From an uncultured Clostridium sp. (GTDB lineage Bacteria > Bacillota > Clostridia > TANB77 > CAG-508), in contig CAMLUO010000001.1 in NCBI GenBank assembly GCA_946487895.1, forward strand, positions 1 to 41,539: a DNA stretch of 41,539 nucleotides, read 5' to 3'. Position 1 is the first letter of the stretch. The number at the start of each line of letters is the position of its first letter. Made by a program: the position numbers and the translations under genes. The notes beneath the pieces were generated by a model. It had not been told where the DNA came from. It worked only from the letters and a program-made list of their open reading frames with translations, and did no database searches. Positions 16,695 to 24,394 of this stretch are shown here, piece after piece.

Positions 16695-18438
16695 ATGAAA
16701 AAAAATGAACAACCAGTTGCAGAGCAATTGAAGAAAAAATATCATAAAACAGAAGAAGTTACTAATTTTAAGGACATGTTATATCGTTCTGGAGATATTT
16801 ATCGCTCTAGAACTGCTTTTAAAAGAAAAGATAAAGAAGGAAAAATTTATTCAGTTACATATGCTGAGTTTAAAAATGATGTTGTTCATTTAGGGACAAG
16901 TCTAATCGAAAAAGGCTTTTTAAATAAACGAATTGCAGTTATAGGAAAAAATACTTATGAATGGTGTGTTTCATATTTAGCTGCATCTATTGTTGGTATA
17001 GTTGTTCCTATTGATAAAGAATTACAACCTCATGATGTAATTAATTTTATGAATGTTTCACAAGCAGTTTGTATTTTAGGTGATTCAAAAAATCTAGATA
17101 GTATTTTAGATAATATTGAAAAAGTTGAAAATCCTGATACAATATTTATTCCTTTTGATTCAGAAAAGGATATTAAAAATTCTTATATAAATTTATTAAA
17201 TGAAGGTAAAAAATTATATGAAGATGGCAATCATTCTTTTGATGATATAAAAATAGATCCTGATGAATTACGTATTTTACTATTTACTTCAGGTACAACT
17301 GGTAATGCAAAAGGTGTTTGTTTATCTCAAAGAAATATATGCTCAAATATCTTATCAACTTATGGAATTGTAAAAGTTAAAAGAAGTGACTTATTCTTCT
17401 CTGTTTTGCCTTTACATCACACATATGAATGTACTTTAGGATTTTTATTGCCAATATATAGTGGTGCAAGTATTGCTCATTGTGAAGGTTTAAGACACAT
17501 TGTACAAAATATGCAAGAATTTCACCCTTCTGTTATTTTATGTGTTCCCCTATTATTAGAAAATATTCATAAAAATATTATTAAAAACATGAATAAATCT
17601 CTTCCTAAAAAATATATAAAAGAAGATGGAAATCCTTTTATGCGGTTTACCTTCAATCATGAAAACAATAGTTAGAAATAAAGTAAAAAATACTTTAGGC
17701 GGAAGATTAAGAGTATTTATTGTAGGCGCTGCTGCAATGAATCCAAATATTATTGTAGATTTTAAAGATTTACACTTAAAAACTTTACAAGGATATGGTT
17801 TAACTGAATGCTCACCATTAGTTGCTGGAAATACTGATTATTTTCAAAAAGATGATGCAGCTGGACTTCCTATTCCAAATGTTGAATATAAAATAGATAA
17901 TCCAAATGATGAAGGTGTTGGAGAAATTATTGTTAAAGGCCCTAATGTTATGCTTGGTTATTATGAAGATGAAGAAAAAACAAAACAAACTATTGTTGAT
18001 GGTTGGTTTCATACAGGTGATTTAGGAAGAATTGATGAAAATGGTTATTTGTATATTACTGGTAGATGCAAAAGTGTTATTGTAACTAAAAACGGAAAAA
18101 ATATTTATCCTGAAGAGGTTGAATATTATTTGAATGATAATCCTCTTATTTCTGAATCAGTTGTCTTAGGAATTCACAAAGATGATGATGATGAAACATA
18201 TGTTAATGCTCAGATTTACCCTAACATTGAGGCAATTACAGAGTATTTAAAGGGTAGCGTTCCTACTAAAGAGGAAATTTGGAAACTTATTTCTGATGTT
18301 GTTTCTAGTGTTAATAAAAAGTTACCTAATTACAAGCATATTAAGAGTTTTGGTATTAGGGATAAGGAGTTTGAAAAGACTACTACTCAAAAGATTAAGA
18401 GATATGGTGATAATATGAAGGTTGATGGAAAAAAATAG
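16695..18438 (+). CDS. long-chain acyl-CoA synthetase (AMP-forming), split by +1 frameshift at CGG
   Basis: The ANL-superfamily enzyme activates fatty acids to acyl-CoA through an acyl-AMP. The first frame shows the P-loop LLFTSGTTGNAKGVCLS (A3 motif) and LPLHHTYE. The second continues with GGRLRVFIVGAAA, LQGYGLTECSP (A5), GWFHTGDLG (A7), ITGRCKSVIVTKNGKNIYPEEVE (A8 and hinge) and a C-terminal TQKIKRYG with the catalytic Lys. The total is about 580 residues. The frame change must fall between a +1-frame stop at 17617 and the zero-frame stop at 17673. CGG at 17643-17645 lies in this window, and skipping one base gives NPFM-R-LPSIMKT. GGAGGG precedes the ATG by eight bases. All catalytic motifs are intact, as expected if both parts are still translated together. 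Confidence 0.85.
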
Positions 18439-18442
18439 TTTG

Positions 18443-18482
18443 AAAGTGGAGATTCTTCAAAATAAGACCCTCCACTTTTATT
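18443..18482 (+). terminator. terminator of the acyl-CoA synthetase gene
   Basis: AAAGTGGAG (18443-18451) pairs with CTCCACTTT (18470-18478), followed by a short T-rich tail. It begins four bases after the stop codon. Confidence 0.65.
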
Positions 18483-18496
18483 ATGGCATTACGACT

Positions 18497-19003
18497 TTAT
18501 TCTTCAAATTTAAAATAGTTATCAAAATAAAAATAATTTTCTATTTCCGCACTGTAAACTTTCTCATTGTGCTTATCTTTGACAATAAGATATATCTTAT
18601 TGTTTTCTGTAAGCTTAGCATAGAATTTGCATCCTTCTTTTTCAAGAATTTGTCTCATCATATCAATATAACTTCCAGTATCCGTTACTATAAAATACAC
18701 TTGTTTGAGATCTGTGTAAGATAAATATTGTTTCGTTGCAAATTCTGCTTTTTTTGCTTTTTCTTTTGCTTTTTCTTCAAATTCTCTATCGTCTACTTTG
18801 AAAATAAAGATATAAAAAAACATGTAAATCAAAAGCGTCCCTGTAACACAACATATTGTCCAATAATAAAATGCTTCATCTCCAGTAGGTTTCGAAATCA
18901 ATCCATTTACAAGCATATAAATAAAATATATTGCACTTATTAGCAATGATATTCTATTTGCCCATTTTGAATTTATTTTCTTTTTATTCCGCTTATTTGC
19001 CAT
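18497..19003 (-). CDS. hypothetical protein with two membrane helices
   Basis: A 168-residue protein with a basic N-terminus (MANKRNKKKINSK), two hydrophobic helices (about 19-36 and 47-69), a Lys/Glu/Ala-rich segment (FEEKAKEKAKKAEFA) and a soluble C-terminal domain with TDTGSYIDMMRQILEKEG and IYLIVKDKHNEKV. I do not recognise it. AAAGGAGG precedes the ATG, so the start is secure. Codon 5 is CGG (18989-18991) and is read in frame here; a +1 shift would end quickly. It is part of the mobile-looking region and has its own upstream sequence with TTGACA and TACAAT, though 19 bases apart. Confidence 0.75.
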   Translation of the reverse strand: MANKRNKKKINSKWANRISLLISAIYFIYMLVNGLISKPTGDEAFYYWTICCVTGTLLIYMFFYIFIFKVDDREFEEKAKEKAKKAEFATKQYLSYTDLKQVYFIVTDTGSYIDMMRQILEKEGCKFYAKLTENNKIYLIVKDKHNEKVYSAEIENYFYFDNYFKFEE

Positions 19004-19157
19004 AACACGTCCTCCTTTAACAAAATATTGTAGTTGCTACTTGGTACTATATGTCAACTCCTAAAAGGAGATTATAAAAATTTATTAGCTTTTCGCTAAA
19101 TTTTATATAAATTATAGCATACATATATTGAAAATTCTAGTTTTTTCAACAAAAATA

Positions 19158-19180
19158 CCGTTTCTTTTGAAACGGTTTAA
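19158..19180. terminator. bidirectional terminator-like hairpin
   Basis: CCGTTTC (19158-19164) pairs perfectly with GAAACGG (19169-19175) around a TTTT loop. T-rich tracts lie on either side, so it can act in both directions. Confidence 0.5.
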
Positions 19181-19264
19181 GATTTTGTGTTCATCAAAAT
19201 TTCTGTTATCCTAAAATTAAGTTATATCAAGACTTTCAAAAAGTTCAACGAAAATTTGTCTTGA

Positions 19265-19343
19265 TGCCAACGAAGTAGTTATCTACAACTTTTTGACTCT
19301 CATAACAATTGATACAAATGCCAATTAATTTATTAAAGTATAT
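19265..19343. repeat. 79-bp direct repeat, copy A
   Basis: It matches 20542-20620 at 70 of 79 positions with no gaps, starting TGCCAACGAAGTAGTTAT and ending TTAAAGTATAT. It overlaps the last codons of the broken gene at 19333-19552. A small hairpin around ATTGATACAAAT is present. Confidence 0.85.
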
Positions 19344-19552
19344 AGTCGTCCACACCATTTTTAATAAGAGCCATATTAAGGCTCCAATCATCATCAACAA
19401 TCTTCTTGTATATAGCTAGATGAATACTGTTTCTCCATATAACCCTTAATTTGTCCAGACTCTTCAAGTACAAAGTACCCCTTAAAGTCCGCCGGTAATT
19501 GGCTGTGTCGTCCATTTTGCTGGAACTTGCCTTCAATACTGAATACTCTCAT
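19333..19552 (-). pseudogene. broken short gene, two frames
   Basis: From an ATG at 19552 (AGAAGG eight bases upstream) 52 codons can be read, starting MRVFSIEGKFQQNGRHSQ and including FKGYFVLEESGQIKGYME, to a stop at 19394. An overlapping frame continues as DDDWSLNMALIKNGVDDYIL to a stop at 19333. Both pieces look protein-like, which suggests one gene that lost its middle and its frame. I do not recognise the family. No CGG codon lies at this break. Confidence 0.4.
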
Positions 19553-19716
19553 AATGTTTTCCTTCTAACAATTGTTTTTCGAGATTTACCAATTTGCTAC
19601 TCTTATTGCAGTTCGCATAACTACGAATATTAACAAAGATGTTGTATCATTGTTTGCATAAATTTTCAATAATTATTATCTCATATATTTGAAAATAATT
19701 TACGAAATTATATATA

Positions 19717-19744
19717 ACAGCCATGTGTTTTATAACATGGCTGT
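19717..19744 (-). terminator. terminator of the 19796 gene
   Basis: ACAGCCATGT (19717-19726) pairs perfectly with ACATGGCTGT (19735-19744). On the minus strand the hairpin is followed by TTATATATAATTT and lies about 50 bases past the stop codon. Confidence 0.55.
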
Positions 19745-19795
19745 ACTGGAAAATATTAAATTATCTTCTCTTAAGGCTACGATAATAAGCAAATT

Positions 19796-20179
19796 TCATA
19801 GGATTGAATTCTTCCCTGACCTTTTTAACTCTACATAATTAATAGATAGTAGCATGAGTTTAATGTCATCTAATGACATTGAATCCCAGCCAATAATTTC
19901 ATCTACAATTTTGTGAACCAATTCCATAACAGTATGTGCAGAATAGTCAGAAAAATGATTTACACCATAACATGATGTACTACTACTGTCAATAAATGTT
20001 ACACAATACTGATCTTCATTAGGATTGCCTTTTAACAAAGAAGAAATATCTGCATTGCTATCTTGACAAAGTGTCAATACTGCTTCCCAAAAATTAGGTT
20101 GTTTTCTTTCATCAATATAATACGGAGTAGCTTTTTGCTTGATTAACCGTATATACCTTAAAGCTAATTCTTTTTCCAT
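19796..20179 (-). CDS. hypothetical protein (127 residues)
   Basis: A soluble protein starting MEKELALRYIRLIKQK and containing QPNFWEAVLTLCQD, CVTFIDSSSTSCYGVNHF and an acidic helical end. No family is recognised. AAAGGAG lies nine bases before the ATG, and a terminator hairpin follows, so it looks like a complete gene. Codon 11 is an in-frame CGG (20147-20149). A +1 shift there would hit a stop at once, so the protein can only be made by normal decoding. It sits between two gene remnants in the mobile-looking region, which suggests a cargo gene. Confidence 0.65.
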   Translation of the reverse strand: MEKELALRYIRLIKQKATPYYIDERKQPNFWEAVLTLCQDSNADISSLLKGNPNEDQYCVTFIDSSSTSCYGVNHFSDYSAHTVMELVHKIVDEIIGWDSMSLDDIKLMLLSINYVELKRSGKNSIL

Positions 20180-20362
20180 AAAAAATTTCTCCTTTACAAT
20201 AATTATTGTTTAAAGTTATATATTCAAAACTTGCATATTTGCAAGATAATAAAATTATGTGAATATTTTATCATGAAATCTTGAAATTTTCAATAATTTG
20301 ACAATTTTTTCAAAGTTATCCACTAAGTATATGCACTTATATATTTTATATAAATTATTTAT
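20180..20362. other. AT-rich gap upstream of the 19796 gene
   Basis: No gene or clear structure seen apart from the ribosome binding site of the 19796 gene. Together with the fragment and repeat that follow, it forms a largely non-coding stretch up to 20738. Confidence 0.5.
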
Positions 20363-20501
20363 TTAACATTTTTTATTTTCTTTTTCAAGTTGCCTTAAAC
20401 TTTTCTTAGGCGTTGGTAAATCTTCTGGCATAGTTGTTTCTTTAAAACTTCTAAAATCTAAATATTTAGGTGCGAAAAAAATCGGCCTGTTACAGTCGAT
20501 T
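20363..20501 (-). pseudogene. C-terminal gene fragment
   Basis: An open stretch of 45 codons without a plausible start ends with MPEDLPTPKKSLRQLEKE and a stop at 20363. Its composition is protein-like, with a proline-rich turn followed by a charged helix. I take it as the tail of a deleted gene. The family is unknown. Confidence 0.3.
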
Positions 20502-20541
20502 TAATCATTTTCTTGTATGGTGCGACAATTATGTTTTTTGG

Positions 20542-20620
20542 TGCCAACGAAGTAGTTATTTACAACTTTTTGGCTCTCTTGACGATTGATACAAATATCA
20601 ATCAATTTGTTAAAGTATAT
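20542..20620. repeat. 79-bp direct repeat, copy B
   Basis: It matches copy A at 19265-19343 at 70 of 79 positions. Here no gene remnant precedes it. The ATTGATA/TATCAAT stem with a 4-base loop is better formed than in copy A. Confidence 0.85.
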
Positions 20621-20664
20621 CATAATTTTTATAAATCCAATATATTTTTAAAATTTTTTATTTC

Positions 20665-20693
20665 TTGACATTTTATGCAAATTGTAGTATAGT
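20665..20693 (+). promoter_or_regulatory. strong sigma-A promoter of the 78-residue gene
   Basis: TTGACA (20665-20670), a 17-base spacer and TATAGT (20688-20693) form a near-consensus promoter 45 bases before the start codon. Confidence 0.8.
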
Positions 20694-20738
20694 TAGATCA
20701 TAAATAACTCACATAGTGAGATTTTAGGAGGTTATCAT

Positions 20739-20975
20739 ATGTTATTTACAGCAAGAGAAGCACGGGAAAAAGTTAACAGTTTGAAAAGCCAAGAGTTTAA
20801 AGACGAAGAGATTATGATTGAGTCCAAAATCGTATCAGCTGTGGAACACGGCGAAAATTTATGTTGTTTTAGCCATGTTTCGTCTGAAATGATTTCGTGG
20901 CTGAAAAGCTTGGGATATGTCGTGGAGATCTCTATAGTCGGTCCCTGCAGTGAGGAAATAATAGTCAAATGGTAA
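20739..20975 (+). CDS. hypothetical protein (78 residues)
   Basis: A small soluble protein, MLFTAREAREKVNSLKS at the start, with a pattern ending SSEMISWLKSLGYVVEIS. I do not recognise it, though short proteins with a SWLxSLGY segment occur in phages and plasmids. AGGAGG precedes the ATG by seven bases, a near-consensus promoter lies upstream and a perfect terminator downstream, so it is a complete expressed unit. Its base composition is clearly less AT-rich than the host genes, suggesting transfer. Codon 9 is an in-frame CGG (20763-20765). Confidence 0.75.
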   Translation: MLFTAREAREKVNSLKSQEFKDEEIMIESKIVSAVEHGENLCCFSHVSSEMISWLKSLGYVVEISIVGPCSEEIIVKW

Positions 20976-20999
20976 CAAATTCAATTTATTAAATTGGAC

Positions 21000-21037
21000 A
21001 ACCTTACTTTTTCAATCGAGAGAGTAAGGTTTTTTTA
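21000..21037 (+). terminator. terminator of the 78-residue gene
   Basis: AACCTTACT (21000-21008) pairs perfectly with AGTAAGGTT (21023-21031), followed by seven T. Confidence 0.9.
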
Positions 21038-21071
21038 CTTACTACAATAGAAGAAAAAAACAATTAAGAAG

Positions 21072-21992
21072 TTACTTTTCTATATTTGAAATAATCATAT
21101 TATTTTTATTTAGTTTGCTTTGCTTTAAGTTGTCTAATATTTTAGTTGCATTATTGCTTTTATTACAAAATATTTTAGTTTGATTATTAGCTTCAGTTAA
21201 TTTTTGTTCATTTTGTTTTAGTTGCTTTTTGATTTTTCTATAATTTTCCATATCTTTGACATCAATATCTTGATTTCTGCCTTTCTTCTTTTGTTTCAAT
21301 AATGAATTTTCACGATAAATCTTATTATATGATTTTATACAACAATTTCTCATTTCATCTTGTATTCGTTTCAGAGATTCTTTCGTAAATACTTTTGATT
21401 TTGCTGGTTGTTTTATCACCCCTCTTTTATAATCTTCTTTTATTGGACCCCCAACAATGTGCATATGTGGAGATGTTTCGTCAAAATGAATTACTGCATT
21501 TGCTACTTTAAATTCTGGTACAATTCTCATTAAGTCTTGTATCTATTCTTTATAAACTCGTATCATACCTTTTTTGTAATATTCATCTTTATCATTCCAA
21601 AAGTCCATATCTCCAAGTTCGATAATAATTTCACAAGCTAAATCTTTTTGCTTATCCTGTGATATATGCTTAAGATATTTTTTTATTTTTCTATCATCTC
21701 TAGTTTGTTTATTATTATATTCAATTCTTGATTGTTCAAATTCATAAATATATAAATCTTGAACATCTTTATATAGATTATCAGTTCCATAAATCACATA
21801 AATTTCTTCTTTGTAATTATCATAATCTCTTAAATTATGCTTATTTACTTTTGATAACTGTGTCGCATTTTGTATTCCATTATTTGAAAATGAAGTTTCG
21901 CCAGATGTATTATTTTTTGCAATTTCTTTTGCTTTTACTGTTTTATTTTTATCACTACCTAAATGAATAGAATATGCCAATTCTTCGCTCAT
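21072..21992 (-). pseudogene. MobV/Pre-type relaxase with in-frame amber stop and short C-terminus
   Basis: The product belongs to the plasmid recombination/mobilization (Mob_Pre) relaxases, which nick DNA at oriT for conjugative transfer. The first part (MSEELAYSIHLGSDKNKT, NNKQTRDDRKIKKYLKH, ACEIIIELGDMDFW) runs to a TAG at 21543-21545. In the same frame it continues with IQDLMRIVPEFKVANAV, then HFDETSPHMHIVGGPI with the metal-binding His cluster, and FTKESLKRIQDEMR. The stop replaces a position where relatives, as I recall them, have Gln, so a single C-to-T change explains it. The coiled C-terminal part is also shorter than usual. The ATG at 21992 follows AGGAGG. The oriT-like palindromes lie just upstream. 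Confidence 0.85.
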
Positions 21993-22030
21993 CTTTTTTC
22001 CTCCTTTAGCATTTACTTCGTAGATAGAGG

Positions 22031-22088
22031 ATTTTGGCTTTGCCAAAATTCCTAACCCCCTATGAGTTGTGTCATACTAACACAACTC
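22031..22088 (-). other. candidate origin of transfer (oriT)
   Basis: Directly upstream of the relaxase gene, where MobV elements carry oriT, are two perfect hairpins: ATTTTGGC/GCCAAAAT (22031-22049) and GAGTTGTGT/ACACAACTC (22064-22088, 7-base loop), with CCCCCTA between them. I cannot place the nick site. Confidence 0.5.
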
Positions 22089-22167
22089 GGGAGCTCTGCG
22101 AGGCAATAAAATTTATTGGATTTTTGCAACAAAAAAATACCATCCTTTTCAGAATGATATTTGTATT

Positions 22168-22194
22168 TATCTGTTCTATTATTTCGAACAGATA
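22168..22194. repeat. inverted repeat beside tRNA-Leu 3' end
   Basis: TATCTGTTC (22168-22176) pairs perfectly with GAACAGATA (22186-22194), seven bases from the tRNA-Leu 3' end. No T tract follows on the minus strand, so it may be a processing or recombination structure rather than a terminator. Confidence 0.4.
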
Positions 22195-22200
22195 CGTCAT

Positions 22201-22284
22201 TGGTGCGGATGAAGGGACTCGAACCCCCACGCCGTTGGCACTGGTTCCTAAGACCAGCGCGTCTACCAGTTCCGCCACATCCGC
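22201..22284 (-). tRNA. tRNA-Leu (anticodon TAG)
   Basis: An 84-base class II tRNA with acceptor stem GCGGATG/CATCCGC, D arm GCGGAACTGGTAGACGC, anticodon arm CTGGT-CTTAGGA-ACCAG (anticodon TAG, reads CTA and relatives), a long variable arm and T arm GGGGGTTCGAGTCCC. CCA is encoded. Its 3' end faces the mobile region. Confidence 0.95.
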
Positions 22285-22304
22285 ATATTTACTTGACAAG
22301 ATTT

Positions 22305-22334
22305 ATTTTAGCACATTTAAAGTTTTCCTGTCAA
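22305..22334 (-). promoter_or_regulatory. promoter of tRNA-Leu
   Basis: On the minus strand TTGACA (22329-22334) and TAAAAT (22305-22310) are separated by 18 bases, ending about 20 bases before the tRNA. Confidence 0.65.
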
Positions 22335-22374
22335 GCAATTTTTCATATTTTTCAAATTAATCTCGTTTTTTTAT

Positions 22375-22566
22375 CTATTTTACAAAATAAATTATTAAAC
22401 CTCCAACTATTGCAACAATAAACCCTAATATCTTTAATCCACTTGTTGCCTCATTTTGGTCACCAAATCCAAAAAACTTTTTTGTTAAGATTCTTGCATC
22501 ATAAATCATTATTATGCCTAATAATACTATTAAAATCCCTATCAAAATTCCTATTGCTTGTAACAT
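22375..22566 (-). CDS. small membrane protein (63 residues)
   Basis: Two hydrophobic helices (about residues 2-24 and 44-61) are joined by a polar loop containing TKKFFGFGDQNEATSG. The family is not known to me; similar small two-helix proteins are common in Clostridia. AAGGA lies 11 bases before the ATG. It follows recN by 76 bases on the same strand and ends shortly before the tRNA-Leu promoter. Confidence 0.65.
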   Translation of the reverse strand: MLQAIGILIGILIVLLGIIMIYDARILTKKFFGFGDQNEATSGLKILGFIVAIVGGLIIYFVK

Positions 22567-22642
22567 TTTATCAACATCCTTTTATTCTATCTATTCTAAT
22601 AATACTATCTCACTAATCAAAAGTCAAGCAAATTAATAAGTA

Positions 22643-24275
22643 TTATGATGCTTTTTTATTTCTCAATTCAATTGCATATCTCATACTAATCTCATTAACT
22701 TCTCCAGAAGAAATACGAGCAATTTCTTCTATCACTTCATTTTCTTCTAATAATTTTATTTTAGTCTTTGTTCTATCTACTGTTGTTTCTTTGCTAATAA
22801 AATAGTTATAATCTGCCATTGCTGCAATATTTGGTAAGTGAGATATACACATTACTTGATGTCTTTTTGATATTGATTTTAATTTTTTTGCTACTGAATT
22901 TGCAGCTTTTCCGCTAATTCCTGTATCAATTTCATCAAATATGATTACTGGTACATTATCTGTATCTGCTAATACTTTCTTTATTGCAAGCATTGTTCTT
23001 GACATTTCTCCACCTGATGCTATTTTTGTTAATTCTTTTTCATCTTCTCCTTTGTTTGTTGTAATATAAAATTTCACAACATTTTTACCTGTTTTTAAAT
23101 ATTCATTTTCTAAATATTCTACTTTAACATTTATTTTGGCATTTTTCATTTCTAATTCTGCTAACTCTTGATTTATATTTTCACTTAATTTTATTGCATT
23201 TTCTTGTCTTAATATATTCATTCTATTTGCTAGAATATCCATTTCTTTTTCTACTTCTTTTTGTTCTTTTCTTAATTTGCTATTATATTCTTCTAAATTA
23301 TCAATATGTTCAATTTCATCTTTTATTTCATCATTATACTTCAAAATTTCTTCAATTGTATTTCCATATTTCCTTTTTAAAGAATAAATCAAATTTAATC
23401 TTTCTTCAACATAATCTCTTTCTTCTTCATCGAAATATATGTCGTTTTTATACTCATTTATATCTCTTGATAACTCTTGTAATTCATAATATATACTTTT
23501 TAAATTTGTGGATACTTTTTCATATTTATTATCAAGCATTTCTATTTTTTCTAAAGCTCTAATTGCCATACTGATACTATCAATTCCATTTTCTGAAATC
23601 AAATTATCTGCTTCTTGAAGATTTCCGCACTATTTTTTCGGAATTGACTATCAATTTTCTTTTTTCTTCTAACTCTTCTTCTTCTCCAACCTTTAGTCCT
23701 GCTTCTTCAATTTCTTTTACTTGATATTGTAATAAATCTAATTTTCTTTGTCTTTCTTTTTCATCACCAAAATTATTTGCTAATTCTTGTTTAATATCAC
23801 AATATTTGTTGTATAATTCCTGATATTTTAATTTTTCTTCAGAAATCTTATCACCAATAAATCCATCTAAATAGTTTAAATGCAATTTACTGTCCAATAA
23901 ATCTTGGTTATCATTTTGTCCATGTATTTCAATAAATTGTTTCATAAAGTTTTTTAGCTCTGTAACTGTTACCATTCTTCCATTTATCTTACACATGTTT
24001 CTACCATTTGAATATATTTCTCTTGAAACAATAATACTACCATCTACTGAATTTTCGTTTTCAGGCTCATATAAACATAGCTCAACAAAAGAATATTTCT
24101 CTCCTTTTCTTATCATATCTTTAGAAAATCTTCCTCCAGATACCATTTGTAGAGAATCTATTATTAACGTCTTTCCTGCTCCTGTTTCTCCTGTTAATAC
24201 ATTTAGTCCTTGTTGAAAATCAATGCTTAAATCTTCTATTATTCCTATATTTTTTATATGTAATGTAGTAATCAT
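22643..24275 (-). CDS. recN: DNA repair protein RecN, split by +1 frameshift at CGG
   Basis: RecN is an SMC-like ATPase that helps double-strand break repair. The first frame starts MITTLHIKNIGIIEDL and has the Walker A motif GETGAGKT and QFIEIHGQNDNQDLL. The second has a coiled-coil region, the ABC signature ASGGEMSRTMLAIKKVL, Walker B VPVIIFDEIDTGISG and HLPNIAAMADYNYFI. The frame changes at GTG CGG A AAT CTT. The +1 frame has a stop just before this point and the zero frame stops at 23604, so the switch falls in a 27-base window that includes the CGG at 23625-23627. The joined product is about 543 residues, near the normal length. AGGAGG precedes the ATG. A promoter with LexA-like boxes lies upstream. 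Confidence 0.92.
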
Positions 24276-24303
24276 ATTGTTTCCTCCTATAAATTTTGTA
24301 GTT

Positions 24304-24317
24304 CGAAAAAATGTTCG
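24304..24317 (-). promoter_or_regulatory. LexA-like box, recN-proximal
   Basis: On the minus strand CGAACATTTTTTCG is close to the Gram-positive LexA box CGAACATATGTTCG, differing in the centre. It lies between the recN promoter and start codon. Confidence 0.4.
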
Positions 24318-24322
24318 TAATT

Positions 24323-24351
24323 ATTGTATCTTCAATTTTAAAAATTGTCAA
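24323..24351 (-). promoter_or_regulatory. promoter of recN
   Basis: TTGACA (24346-24351) and TACAAT (24323-24328) on the minus strand are separated by exactly 17 bases, 48 bases before the start codon. Confidence 0.8.
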
Positions 24352-24360
24352 TACTTTTTA

Positions 24361-24374
24361 CGAACATTTTTTCT
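24361..24374 (+). promoter_or_regulatory. LexA-like box, upstream of the recN -35
   Basis: CGAACATTTTTTCT repeats the box at 24304-24317 in opposite orientation; the two form a 15-bp perfect inverted repeat around the recN promoter. Confidence 0.4.
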
Positions 24375-24394
24375 TTTTTATTTATAACCATAAA

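Larger units (their letters stand above)
18485..22200. mobile_element. decayed mobilizable element next to tRNA-Leu
   Basis: The region between the acyl-CoA synthetase terminator and the 3' end of tRNA-Leu differs from its surroundings. It carries a broken MobV relaxase, oriT-like palindromes, orphan genes without known families, gene fragments and a duplicated 79-bp block. Placement directly behind a tRNA 3' end is typical of integrated elements. I find no integrase and no clear second attachment site, so the edges are approximate and the element is probably a remnant. Confidence 0.6.

Noticed and set aside
16554-16745. Minus-strand frame across the 182-bp palindromic element
   Set aside because: It runs through the inverted repeat and into the opposite strand of the acyl-CoA synthetase gene; no start signal.
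20461-20530. GGTGCG-like pieces as a possible attachment-site copy of the tRNA-Leu 3' end
   Set aside because: Only about seven bases match (TGGTGCG), too few in this AT-rich region to support an att site.
22034-22421. Frames across tRNA-Leu and its flanks
   Set aside because: They read through a tRNA with a complete cloverleaf and through the oriT-like palindromes.
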